Below, piece after piece: positions 30,555 to 39,693 of a DNA stretch of 64,000 nucleotides. Origin of the DNA: a bacterium (GTDB lineage: Bacteria > JAMCPX01); contig JAJYUJ010000002.1 in assembly GCA_021792615.1 (NCBI GenBank), positions 1-64,000 on the forward strand, read 5' to 3'. Within the stretch, counting starts at the first letter, position 1. The number at the start of each line of letters is the position of its first letter. The notes below the pieces were generated by a model. That model did not search any database. It saw only the letters and a program-made list of their open reading frames with translations, and had not been told where the DNA came from. The translations under genes were made by a program, and so were the position numbers.

Positions 30555-33128
30555 TTAATACAGTGTTGCGCCCGGTATATTTGAACCGGTCAGATCGTAG
30601 AACGCCTTCTGGAGTAATTCAACATCGAACTCCGTATTGTGAATACCCATACTGCCTTCATTCGCAACAACATTATAATTGTACACAGCATCCAGTTCTT
30701 GTTGAGTAAAGGTGTCCGTAAAACTGAATCCTGCAGTACCATTCGAAGGTGATAAGACATTGGCGGTCCCTCTTGCTGTAGGTATATTAACCGTCCAAAC
30801 CACAGGGTTACCGTTTATATCAACCGTATTTGCCGTGCAGGTGCCTGCAGATGTTGGAGTACTGGTTGTCGTAATAGCACATGCGATCACACTCAAGAGT
30901 CCCTGGACGCGGTCCTGCACTCCTTCCTGGCCCTCAATTGCTGTTGAACCGTCCCAGTCCGGGACAGAGGTTGCAAGTCTTGGCTCAACCCACGTATCAA
31001 AGCCGGTCACGATATTCCCATCACCTGTTCCTGTCGGTACCCCGACTATATGGCACTGGGCACACGACTCTGTATCATCAACAAGCCCGTCAGACATGGC
31101 AAAGCTATGGTTGCCCGTCGTAACTGTAAAGTACGATGGATTGTACATATGACACGTCACGCACAGGTCTTTACCGTTCGTAGATGACAGGGCGCCTGTC
31201 GTATGCGGTGAACTCTGCACCGTAGCAGCATACGCACCCGCACCTACCAGGGTAAATCCTTGTCCCGCTGCAAACACCTCGGCTGTTGTGTGATGTATAT
31301 CAACTGCTGAAGCGGCTGCTGCTGCTGCTGACGTAGAGCCTGCCTGGCTCAAAGCCAAAGCGTTCTGAATAGCTGAATTGGGGTTTGACGTCTGGTCCGT
31401 ATGACACATGGTACATATCGCACCCGCGCCAACGTTGGTGAGGGTAAAGCTGCCACCTGCAACAGCCTCCGACCCATAAAGTCTGAGTTGATTTGGATTT
31501 GCAGCACTGTGCGGGTCATGACACGCAACACAGTTTACCGGGTATGGATTTGTTACTATGGTAGGTGGCTGACCTTCAAAGTTTACTGCCACTATCTCTT
31601 GAGAAACGTGGCACTGAACACAGCCTAAATTCTTGGTCACAGATCCGCCTGCTGCTGTCAGGCTCTGTGCATGTACCGATGTCCTCCATTCATTTGGTAT
31701 ATCCTCGTCATCTGTATCATCGTGGCACTGGAAACACACGGACTGATCGTAGCTGAGTGTACCGGTATGAACGCTGCCCGGGCCATGACAATTTTCACAC
31801 TGTATATTGCTCATGTTCTTCAGCGACTGCGGCATAGTGTTCCAATTGTTATAGTTTATTGCATAGCTGTCATTGTTTGCTACAAACGGGAATATCCATC
31901 CGGATGCCTCATAAGCACTCCACCACCCGTTACTTGAAACCGTTTGTTCCGGCGTATCCCCCAGTGTATGGCAGCCGGCACAATGAAGTGTATAGTTATC
32001 ATCATCCTGATAGTCGCCGTTAATCATTTTGGTAAACATGGTTGCATGCTTTGTTCCGAGCCATGGGCCAACCGTCAAAGGTGCATTTGCCACGTTGCCG
32101 TTATGGCACTGCGCACACTCCTGCCATCCCACGTAGGTTCCCGCATTCACGGTGAGTTCCTGACCCGACACAGCCTCGAGGAACACATACTGTCCCGCAA
32201 TATCCGGTGTAAAACTGGGTGTTTGAGATGCCGGGTTTGTAAGGGCAGTTACATCCGAGCCGCCGGGTGCGGAAACAACCTGCCAGTTCCAGGTCGATTG
32301 TGTGCCCCCGTTTGTACCGCCGTCAAGGTACTGGGTAATACCTATGGGAACATTTTTTAAACCGCTGGTCATGGACGCAGGGGCTATATAAACTGTCGTC
32401 GTCGAGGTATTCGTACCATCGGAAACGGTGAGCTGAAATGCAAAGTCATTGCTATTGGCATAATTACCGGCCCCAAGCCAGGCCGAGATACCAAGCATAC
32501 CAAACCTGTCCGGTATCTGGACCGGCACATCGAGTGATGAGAAAAATTGCTGTAAGGTCGGCAGTTGAACTTGCAATGTCGCGTTACTTGTACCGTTAAG
32601 AAATGTCACGGGCGCGGCTATAAATTGCCCTGCATAGTTTGGAACCTGTGTCCATGAATAGGTTAACGACTTCCCGGACGCGCTTGTACTTGCACTGCCG
32701 TCTATAGTAACGACAGCGCCGTATCCCACATCCCATTGATCTTTACCCGCATTGGCGATGATCGGTACAGACGGCGGAGCAGAAAGCTGGAATGGTATGT
32801 TCATGGTCTTACCCGCGACGATAGAAATATACCCCGTAGTTTGTGATATGAAACCGCCCATTGACGCTGTGATCTGATAGATACCGACCGGTACATTTTG
32901 AATTGTAAAATTGCCGTTTGTATCCGTTGTAGCGGAAAACAAGGCAGGTGAGACTGTTACCAGTGCGCCGGGTAACGGCTTTTTCGTTGCGGTATCAACA
33001 ACACTTCCGCTTATGGTACCCGAGCTCAACCCTGCGGAGCCTGTCGAACCTTTACAACCTGCCATTACAAGACTTACGAAAAGTCCTGCAATAAATAGAC
33101 ATATATATTGTTTAGAAACTATTTTCAT
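30555..33128 (-). CDS. Nine-heme cytochrome c lipoprotein with carboxypeptidase-regulatory-like domain
   Basis: 857 residues. A lipoprotein signal ends VMAGC (Cys24). A carboxypeptidase-regulatory-like beta domain (about 37-112: GSVVDTATKKPLPGALVTV, TDTNGNFTIQNVPVG) is followed by PKD/Ig-like beta domains (about 115-330). The C-terminal half holds nine CxxCH motifs (CAQCH, CAGCH, CENCH, CFQCH, CVQCH, CVACH, CTMCH, CVTCH, CAQCH; about residues 338-690). It is probably on the outer membrane or in the periplasm and conducts electrons, perhaps extracellularly; the partner is unknown. It has its own terminator and a divergent neighbour, so it is likely a single-gene unit. Confidence 0.88.
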   Translation of the reverse strand: MKIVSKQYICLFIAGLFVSLVMAGCKGSTGSAGLSSGTISGSVVDTATKKPLPGALVTVSPALFSATTDTNGNFTIQNVPVGIYQITASMGGFISQTTGYISIVAGKTMNIPFQLSAPPSVPIIANAGKDQWDVGYGAVVTIDGSASTSASGKSLTYSWTQVPNYAGQFIAAPVTFLNGTSNATLQVQLPTLQQFFSSLDVPVQIPDRFGMLGISAWLGAGNYANSNDFAFQLTVSDGTNTSTTTVYIAPASMTSGLKNVPIGITQYLDGGTNGGTQSTWNWQVVSAPGGSDVTALTNPASQTPSFTPDIAGQYVFLEAVSGQELTVNAGTYVGWQECAQCHNGNVANAPLTVGPWLGTKHATMFTKMINGDYQDDDNYTLHCAGCHTLGDTPEQTVSSNGWWSAYEASGWIFPFVANNDSYAINYNNWNTMPQSLKNMSNIQCENCHGPGSVHTGTLSYDQSVCFQCHDDTDDEDIPNEWRTSVHAQSLTAAGGSVTKNLGCVQCHVSQEIVAVNFEGQPPTIVTNPYPVNCVACHDPHSAANPNQLRLYGSEAVAGGSFTLTNVGAGAICTMCHTDQTSNPNSAIQNALALSQAGSTSAAAAAASAVDIHHTTAEVFAAGQGFTLVGAGAYAATVQSSPHTTGALSSTNGKDLCVTCHMYNPSYFTVTTGNHSFAMSDGLVDDTESCAQCHIVGVPTGTGDGNIVTGFDTWVEPRLATSVPDWDGSTAIEGQEGVQDRVQGLLSVIACAITTTSTPTSAGTCTANTVDINGNPVVWTVNIPTARGTANVLSPSNGTAGFSFTDTFTQQELDAVYNYNVVANEGSMGIHNTEFDVELLQKAFYDLTGSNIPGATLY

Positions 33129-33310
33129 AGCGTCTCCCTTCTTGTACTATTCTATTACTTTTGGGAATATCTTAAATAAAGAACTTATGCAATAAAAATT
33201 TTAACAGTGAGTGGCATAAAAACAATTTACGGACAGTCTGCCCAATGGTGTATATGCAATCGGTTGTTTTTGTTTTGCTTTAACGATGAATATCGGGTAT
33301 AAAAACAGGG

Positions 33311-33799
33311 ATGAAGAAGATTTACAATACGGTTATTTTAATTGTCGCCACCGGCATGTTTATCGGATACCTGCCCTTTGCACCGGGCACATTCGGCAGT
33401 ATACTGGGTGGGGCACTCTCTTATTTTGTCTCAAAATATCTGGACCCCTATCAGTCACTCATGGTACTCGGCGCGCTGCTGGTCATCGGGACCCTCGCTG
33501 CGGGTAAGGCGGAAAAGATTCTGAACGAGCAAGACAGCGGGAAAATAGTCATTGACGAGATTGCCGGTATGTATATCACTTTGTTGTTTATACCGCCGGG
33601 CATTGTACCGCTAATCATCGGGTTCCTCTGTTTCAGGGCCCTTGACATAAGCAAACCCTACCCGATTTCATACCTTGATAAGAATGTCCACGGTGGTATC
33701 GGTATTATGCTTGATGACGTAGCCGCGGGGATAGCCGCAAATATTCTTGTCCGTATACTCATTTTTTTATTGGAGATACTGATAGGCCGGTCCCTATGA
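33311..33799 (+). CDS. pgpA: Phosphatidylglycerophosphatase A
   Basis: 162 residues. The family motifs FAPGTFGSILG, IVIDEIAGMYITLL and LDISKPYPISYLDK are all present, with four hydrophobic segments. PgpA removes phosphate from phosphatidylglycerophosphate to give phosphatidylglycerol in the inner membrane. It opens the pgpA-thpR-recA-pilT-alaS-rpmB run and overlaps thpR by 4 bases. Confidence 0.93.
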   Translation: MKKIYNTVILIVATGMFIGYLPFAPGTFGSILGGALSYFVSKYLDPYQSLMVLGALLVIGTLAAGKAEKILNEQDSGKIVIDEIAGMYITLLFIPPGIVPLIIGFLCFRALDISKPYPISYLDKNVHGGIGIMLDDVAAGIAANILVRILIFLLEILIGRSL

Positions 33800-34368
33800 T
33801 AAGGGCGTTTATCGCATTACCCGTAGAAGAAGCTGCACGTTCTGCTTTGCGAAAGGTCATCGATGAGCTGCGCCCCGTGGGCATGGGCGACAGGTATTCG
33901 GTGCGATGGGTTGAAAGAGACAATATTCATCTTACGCTCAAGTTCCTCAATTCTATCGACGGGCAGCAGATAAAGCGGGTAACCGGGGCGATGGACACAC
34001 TCAAGGGAATGAAGGCATTTAGGATCGAGTTGCATACCATAGGTGCATTCCCTTCTCTTGCAAGACCAAGGGTTTTGTGGATAGGTATAGAACAACAAGA
34101 ACAGGTAAAGGCATTATTTGACAAGTTAGAAGTTTCTATTCATGACCTCAACGGCGAAGACAGGCCGTTTACCGCACACATAACCATCGGACGGGTCAAT
34201 GGTACCGTGGACAATCAAGGCCTTGAAAAAATAATTAAGGTGTGGGATGATATTTTAATAAGTAGTTCTTTTGTTGACAGGGTAGTCCTGTTTCAAAGTA
34301 TACTTGGTTCCAAAGGCGCTGTTTACCGTTCTTTATATACTGTAGACCTGAACAAGGAGGCATTATGA
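33796..34368 (+). CDS. thpR: RNA 2',3'-cyclic phosphodiesterase
   Basis: 190 residues of the 2H phosphoesterase family. The two catalytic motifs HLTLKFL (near 51) and HITIGRV (near 131) are intact. ThpR (LigT) hydrolyses or ligates 2',3'-cyclic phosphate RNA ends; its role in vivo is unclear. It overlaps pgpA and recA by 4 bases each (ATGA), so translation is coupled. Confidence 0.93.
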   Translation: MIRAFIALPVEEAARSALRKVIDELRPVGMGDRYSVRWVERDNIHLTLKFLNSIDGQQIKRVTGAMDTLKGMKAFRIELHTIGAFPSLARPRVLWIGIEQQEQVKALFDKLEVSIHDLNGEDRPFTAHITIGRVNGTVDNQGLEKIIKVWDDILISSSFVDRVVLFQSILGSKGAVYRSLYTVDLNKEAL

Positions 34369-35408
34369 CAGTTATTGATACACAGAGTAAAAAGAAGGCC
34401 CTCGATATGGCCCTCGCAAACATCGAAAAACAGTTTGGCAAGGGCAGCATCATGAAGCTTGGCACGACAGGGGCCATCGTTGATACGCCCGTTATACCGA
34501 CAGGCTCACTCGGCCTGGACATAGCACTTGGCGTCGGCGGCATTCCCAAGGGCAGGGTCGTTGAAATTTTTGGTCCCGAATCATCCGGTAAAACGACCCT
34601 GACACTTCACATCATTGCCGAGGCACAAAAGGCCGGCGGTGTTGCAGCCTTCATCGATGCGGAACATGCCCTTGATATCAACTATGCCCGAAAACTCGGT
34701 GTTAATATCGACGAACTGCTTGTTTCCCAGCCCGATTCCGGGGAACAGGCACTGGAGATAACGGACACCCTGGTGCGAAGCGGTGCCATCGACATTGTTG
34801 TCATAGATTCCGTTGCGGCACTCGTGCCGAAGTCGGAGCTTGAAGGAGATATGGGGGATGCGCAAATGGGCGCCCAGGCAAGGCTTATGTCTCAGGCGCT
34901 GCGTAAGCTTACGGCGAACATAAGCAAGACCCAGACAATCGTTATTTTTACCAATCAGATAAGGATGAAGATCGGCGTATTTTTCGGCAACCCTGAAACA
35001 ACGACGGGAGGCAATGCCTTGAAGTTCTATGCATCCGTCAGGATAGATATCCGCCGCGTCAACAATATCAAGGAAGGCGACTCTATCATAGGGACAAGGA
35101 CCAAGGTAAAGATAGTAAAGAATAAGGTAGCACCTCCGTTCCGGGAGAGCGAGTTTGACATATACTACGGGGAGGGCGTTTCAAAAACCGGCGAGATCAT
35201 TGACATCGGGACGGAGATAAAGGCAATAGATAAGAGCGGGGCGTGGTATACGTTCAACAACGAGCGTATCGGCCAGGGCAGGGACAACACGAGATTGTTC
35301 CTGAAAGAACACCCCGAGATTAGCGAAAAAATAGAGGAAAAGATAAAACAGCATTTCAGTCTTATTAAAAACGACAAGGCACAAAAAAGGGAACAGGAGA
35401 AGGCTTAG
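34365..35408 (+). CDS. recA: Recombinase RecA
   Basis: 347 residues. Walker [10 protein letters not shown] near 68, MAW-type loop, L1 and L2 regions ([20 protein letters not shown]) and a Lys/Glu-rich C-terminus are as in all RecA. It promotes homologous pairing and LexA self-cleavage. No LexA box is recognisable inside thpR upstream, and the overlap with thpR suggests expression from the operon promoter. It is followed directly by pilT. Confidence 0.98.
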   Translation: MTVIDTQSKKKALDMALANIEKQFGKGSIMKLGTTGAIVDTPVIPTGSLGLDIALGVGGIPKGRVVEIFGPESSGKTTLTLHIIAEAQKAGGVAAFIDAEHALDINYARKLGVNIDELLVSQPDSGEQALEITDTLVRSGAIDIVVIDSVAALVPKSELEGDMGDAQMGAQARLMSQALRKLTANISKTQTIVIFTNQIRMKIGVFFGNPETTTGGNALKFYASVRIDIRRVNNIKEGDSIIGTRTKVKIVKNKVAPPFRESEFDIYYGEGVSKTGEIIDIGTEIKAIDKSGAWYTFNNERIGQGRDNTRLFLKEHPEISEKIEEKIKQHFSLIKNDKAQKREQEKA

Positions 35409-36560
35409 ATGGAGTTAAATGACATCCTTAAGGTTGCAACGAAGGCAAACGCATCCGATATACACTTAAAGGCAGGGCTGCCTCCCATATTCAGAATAAA
35501 CGGCTCACTGGTGCCGTACAAAGAAGCCCCGCGGCTTACACCCGAGGACCTCGGAAGGATGACCTTTGGAATCATGACCCCTGTCCAGAGAGAGAAGTTT
35601 AAGACCACCTATGAGCTGGATATGGCGTATGGCGTACCCGGACTGGGAAGGTTCAGGGTAAATATATTTCAGCAGAGGGGAACCATAGGCGCTGTATTCA
35701 GGGTTATACCTTTCGGTGTGCCGTCCTTTGATCAGTTGAACCTTCCAAAGGTTATAGAGAAAATAGCGTTGGAACAAAGAGGGCTTGTGCTGGTCACCGG
35801 GACAACAGGCAGCGGAAAATCGACGACCCTTGCCTCGGTGATCGATCATATCAATGCGAACAGGACATCCCACATCATGACCATAGAGGATCCGATCGAG
35901 TATCTGCTGAGGGACAAAAAGAGTATCGTCAATCAGCGGGAACTCGGTGTCGACACCCAGAGCTTCGCGACAGCGCTGAGGAGTGCACTGAGGGAAGACC
36001 CGGACGTCATTCTCGTCGGAGAAATGAGGGATTTTGAAACGATCGAAACAGCCATAACCGCCGCTGAAACGGGACATCTCGTTCTCAGCACCCTGCACAC
36101 ACTCGATGCAAAGGAATCGATAAACAGGGTGGTGTCTATTTTCCCTCCTTATCAGCAGAAGGCGGTCCGCCTGCAGCTCGCATCGATTCTAAAAGCAGTT
36201 ATCTCCCAGAGGCTTGTGCCAAAGGCTGATAATAAAGGAAGGGTACCTGCAATCGAGGTCATGATAGCGACGGCGAGAATACGGGAGCTTATCGCTGACG
36301 AGGAAAGGATCGCGGAGATCCACGACACCATAGCAAAGGGATTTACAACCTACGGCATGCAGACATTCGATCAATCCCTGCTTCAATTGTTCAGACAAAA
36401 CCTCATAACGTATGAAGAGGCACTGCGGCAATCGACCAACCCGGACGATTTTGCCCTGAGGGTCAAAGGCATAACATCGACCTCCGATATGTCATGGGAC
36501 GACTTCGATAAAAAATCCGCTGCCGGCAAAGACGAAGATTTCAAGATAGAGAAGTTTTGA
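35409..36560 (+). CDS. pilT: Type IV pilus retraction ATPase PilT
   Basis: 383 residues. PilT signature order: N-terminal PAS-like domain, Walker A GTTGSGKSTTLA near 132, Asp box EDPIEYL, Walker B ILVGEMRDFETI, His box TGHLVLSTLHT, and AIRNLIRE-like region replaced by ATARIRELI. The Asp/Ser/Lys-rich tail is normal for PilT. It powers pilus retraction for twitching. It begins immediately after the recA stop; a pilus gene within a recombination/translation operon is unusual, although isolated pilT genes are common. Confidence 0.93.
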   Translation: MELNDILKVATKANASDIHLKAGLPPIFRINGSLVPYKEAPRLTPEDLGRMTFGIMTPVQREKFKTTYELDMAYGVPGLGRFRVNIFQQRGTIGAVFRVIPFGVPSFDQLNLPKVIEKIALEQRGLVLVTGTTGSGKSTTLASVIDHINANRTSHIMTIEDPIEYLLRDKKSIVNQRELGVDTQSFATALRSALREDPDVILVGEMRDFETIETAITAAETGHLVLSTLHTLDAKESINRVVSIFPPYQQKAVRLQLASILKAVISQRLVPKADNKGRVPAIEVMIATARIRELIADEERIAEIHDTIAKGFTTYGMQTFDQSLLQLFRQNLITYEEALRQSTNPDDFALRVKGITSTSDMSWDDFDKKSAAGKDEDFKIEKF

Positions 36561-36563
36561 TCG

Positions 36564-39206
36564 GTGAATACGAAAGAAGTCAGAGACACCTTCCTTAGAT
36601 ATTTCGTTTCAAACGGGCATAGGCTTGTGCAGAGTTCTCCGCTTATTCCTCAGAACGATCCGACCCTGCTTTTTACCAATGCAGGCATGGTTCAGTTCAA
36701 AAAGATATTTACCGGCGAAGAAACAGCCGGCTACACCAGGGCATGCACATCGCAGAAGTGCGTACGGGCAGGAGGAAAACACAACGACCTTGAAAATGTA
36801 GGCTACACGGCACGGCACCATACCTTTTTTGAAATGCTCGGCAATTTTTCTTTCGGCGATTATTTTAAGAAAGATGCAATCCGGTTTGCATGGGAGCTTT
36901 TGACCGAACATTTCAAACTGCCCGCTGAACGGCTGTGGATAACCGTTTTTAATGATGACGATGATGCGTACCATCTATGGCAGAACGATATAAAAATACC
37001 CTCGAGTCATATCGTGCGGATGGGGGAAAAGGACAACTTCTGGTCCATGGGAGACACGGGTCCGTGCGGTCCTTGCTCCGAAATCATATTCGACCAGGGC
37101 GAGGCGGTTCCGTGTGATAACCCTGAAGACGGTATAGGCTCCGATTGCGACCGGTATCTTGAAATATGGAATCTTGTCTTCATGCAGTACAACAAGCAAC
37201 AGGACTCATCCTTTGTCCCCCTTCCGAAACCGAGCATCGACACCGGCATGGGGCTCGAAAGGATAAGCGCCGTGCTGTCCGGGGTAACGAGCAACTACGA
37301 TATAGATATTTTCAAAAGCATCATCGCCGGTTTGTCCGACACACTTCATACAACGTATGAGCGGGACAAACTCACCGGCACCGCGTTGCGGGTAATAGCC
37401 GACCATATCAGGGCAGCGGTCTTTTTAATCAACGACGGCGTATACCCTTCCAACGAGCAGCGCGGATACGTTCTGAGAAGAATCTTACGGCGTGCATTGC
37501 GCTATGCGTTTATGATAGGCATGCGGGAGCCGCTCCTGTATACCTCGGCAGGCCGCGTTGTCGAACTCTACAACGATACTTATACAGACCTTTCCGCACA
37601 TGAGGCCATAATCAGGTCTACCATTCAAGAAGAAGAAACGAAATTTTTAACGACGCTTGAAAGGGGGCTGGCGTTTATCGACGAACACCTGCACGCGCTG
37701 CAATCATCCGGTGTCAAGACCATAGACGGAGAGTTCGCCTTTAAGCTCTATGATACGTACGGCTTCCCCATCGATATCCTGTCCGACATTGCAAAAGAAA
37801 ACGGGTCGAGCGTTGATTATCCGGCGTTCAGCCGGCTTATGGACGGGCAAAAAAAGAAGGCACGGGAGGCAAGCAGGTTCGGCAAGGCCCTGGACATAAA
37901 AGACACCTCGCTGTACAACCAGATAGTGCAGGCCCTTGGTCCGACGGAGTTTGCCGGTTACCGGAGATTGACATTAAAAACACCCCTTGAGTACATCATA
38001 AAAAACGATCAGCTCGCCGATGAACTTAAAGAAGGAGAGGAAGGTATCCTCATTTTCAAGGAAACGCCGTTCTATGCAGAGTCGGGCGGCCAGGCAGGTG
38101 ACAGCGGGATGATATCTGCCGGCTACAACAAATTCGCCGTGTCGGACACGGTCAAACCGCTTGAAGGGCTCGTAGCCCACAGAGGAAAGGTAGAACACGG
38201 GCGTTTCATAAAAGGACAAAATCTTGAGCTCGCGGTGAATAGGGAGAGCCGTCAGGCAACAGCTTTGCACCATACGGCAACACACCTTTTACAGGCGGCA
38301 TTGAGGAAACTGATCGGTTCACACATTACACAGGCAGGCTCATTCGTCAGTCCGGCGAGGCTCAGGTTTGACTTCACGCACAATCGTCCGGTCAGTCCGG
38401 AAGAAATTCTCAGGATTGAAGAAACCGTAAATCAATGGATACGGGAGAACCACGAAGTCAATATAACCTTTTCGTCATTGGATGACGCTGTAAAGGAAGG
38501 CGCCATGGCACTGTTCGATGAAAAGTATAAAGACGTCGTCAGGGTCATCACCATCGATAAAATCAGCAAGGAGCTGTGCGGCGGCACCCACATAAAACGT
38601 ACAGGCGACATCGGCTTGTTCGTTATAACAAAGGAATCGTCCGTGTCGGCAGGCGTGAGGAGGATAGAGGCAGTGACCGGCGACGTTGCCTATAAATTCG
38701 TACGGGAAAAGATGTCCCTGCTCAAAGATATTTCCGCAGAATTGGGAACAGCCGAGCCGGATATTATGACCGGCCTGAGCAAGCAGCGGCAAAAAATAAA
38801 AGAACTGGAAAAAACCGGAACGCACACGGCAAAACCCCTGTCCGAACTTTCAAACGATATACTTTCAAAGGCAGTACACCTTGATGGGATGAGAATCGTC
38901 AGTGCTGTTCTTGATCAGGGTACGCTCGACGATGTGCGGGCATTATCCGATACCATAAAGCAAAAACTGCAATCAGGCATAGGGGCCATAGGGATCACCA
39001 TCAACAACAAGGCAAACATCATAGTTTTTGTTACGGCTAATCTTACGCAGCGCTATGACGCAGGGAAGATAGCGAAACGGATGGCAGTCATTGTCGGCGG
39101 CAGCGGTGGGGGTAGGAAGGATTTCGCACAGGCAGGCGGGCCGTCTGTGGATAAACTGGGGGATGCCGTCGGGCAGATCGTAACTTTGGTAAAAGAAGAA
39201 GCATAG
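36564..39206 (+). CDS. alaS: Alanyl-tRNA synthetase
   Basis: 880 residues starting with GTG. Class II aminoacylation domain (1-about 250, GNFSFGDYFKK, TGMGLERI), tRNA-recognition domain, editing domain with HTATHLLQAALR (near 573) and C-x3-H-type zinc ligands (CGGTHIKRTGDIG), and a C-terminal oligomerisation/C-Ala domain with the glycine-rich GGSGGGRKDFAQAGG. All motifs are complete. GTG was chosen because it lies 3 bases past the pilT stop and matches the conserved family N-terminus (MNTKEVRDTFLRYF). Confidence 0.97.
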   Translation: MNTKEVRDTFLRYFVSNGHRLVQSSPLIPQNDPTLLFTNAGMVQFKKIFTGEETAGYTRACTSQKCVRAGGKHNDLENVGYTARHHTFFEMLGNFSFGDYFKKDAIRFAWELLTEHFKLPAERLWITVFNDDDDAYHLWQNDIKIPSSHIVRMGEKDNFWSMGDTGPCGPCSEIIFDQGEAVPCDNPEDGIGSDCDRYLEIWNLVFMQYNKQQDSSFVPLPKPSIDTGMGLERISAVLSGVTSNYDIDIFKSIIAGLSDTLHTTYERDKLTGTALRVIADHIRAAVFLINDGVYPSNEQRGYVLRRILRRALRYAFMIGMREPLLYTSAGRVVELYNDTYTDLSAHEAIIRSTIQEEETKFLTTLERGLAFIDEHLHALQSSGVKTIDGEFAFKLYDTYGFPIDILSDIAKENGSSVDYPAFSRLMDGQKKKAREASRFGKALDIKDTSLYNQIVQALGPTEFAGYRRLTLKTPLEYIIKNDQLADELKEGEEGILIFKETPFYAESGGQAGDSGMISAGYNKFAVSDTVKPLEGLVAHRGKVEHGRFIKGQNLELAVNRESRQATALHHTATHLLQAALRKLIGSHITQAGSFVSPARLRFDFTHNRPVSPEEILRIEETVNQWIRENHEVNITFSSLDDAVKEGAMALFDEKYKDVVRVITIDKISKELCGGTHIKRTGDIGLFVITKESSVSAGVRRIEAVTGDVAYKFVREKMSLLKDISAELGTAEPDIMTGLSKQRQKIKELEKTGTHTAKPLSELSNDILSKAVHLDGMRIVSAVLDQGTLDDVRALSDTIKQKLQSGIGAIGITINNKANIIVFVTANLTQRYDAGKIAKRMAVIVGGSGGGRKDFAQAGGPSVDKLGDAVGQIVTLVKEEA

Positions 39207-39246
39207 TTTTATATAGAAATAATTTAGATTTGAATGGAGGAAAAAA

Positions 39247-39438
39247 ATGGCAAAGGTTTGCAAAATATGCGGTAAAGGATCCCTGTACGGGAACAATGTC
39301 AGTCATGCCAACAACAAAACCAGAAGAAGGTGGGAACCAAACCTTCAGAGGATAAAAATTGTATTGGACGGCAGTGTCAAAAGTGTTTATGTGTGTTCAA
39401 GATGTATAAAATCCGGCAAGATCCAAAAAGCCGTATAA
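39247..39438 (+). CDS. rpmB: 50S ribosomal protein L28
   Basis: 63 residues. [21 protein letters not shown] and a C-terminal [10 protein letters not shown] give the four-Cys zinc-ribbon form of L28 (C+ type). A GGAGG site precedes the ATG. It lies 40 bases after alaS. Confidence 0.96.
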   Translation: MAKVCKICGKGSLYGNNVSHANNKTRRRWEPNLQRIKIVLDGSVKSVYVCSRCIKSGKIQKAV

Positions 39439-39453
39439 CGAAAGGATGTGTCT

Positions 39454-39570
39454 ATGAGAGAAAAGGATCGTGAACTCCGCAGAAAGCAGAGGAGAAAACA
39501 GAAGAGGCTCAAACTGAACAAAAAGGCAGCTATGCAAAAGAAGGCAGAGCAAAAAGAGGCTGAATCGTAA
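39454..39570 (+). CDS. 38-residue, very basic protein after rpmB
   Basis: ATG 39454 to TAA 39570, after an AAAGGA site. About half the residues are Lys or Arg, arranged as one long helix (REKDRELRRKQRRKQKRL) with a Lys/Glu/Ala tail. Similar tiny basic proteins occur in the phylum and could be nucleic-acid or ribosome binders; no function is known. Position 15 bases behind rpmB suggests co-expression with the ribosomal protein. Confidence 0.6.
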   Translation: MREKDRELRRKQRRKQKRLKLNKKAAMQKKAEQKEAES

Positions 39571-39693
39571 CACCGGCTTTTCTGCACGGGAACAAAAGCT
39601 GCGTCCTTCCGTAAAGGACTATAACGAGCAAATAAAATGTTGTAAATTGTAAAAATATGTTTTACATAGAATAAAAAAACAGGAGGAGGGAAA

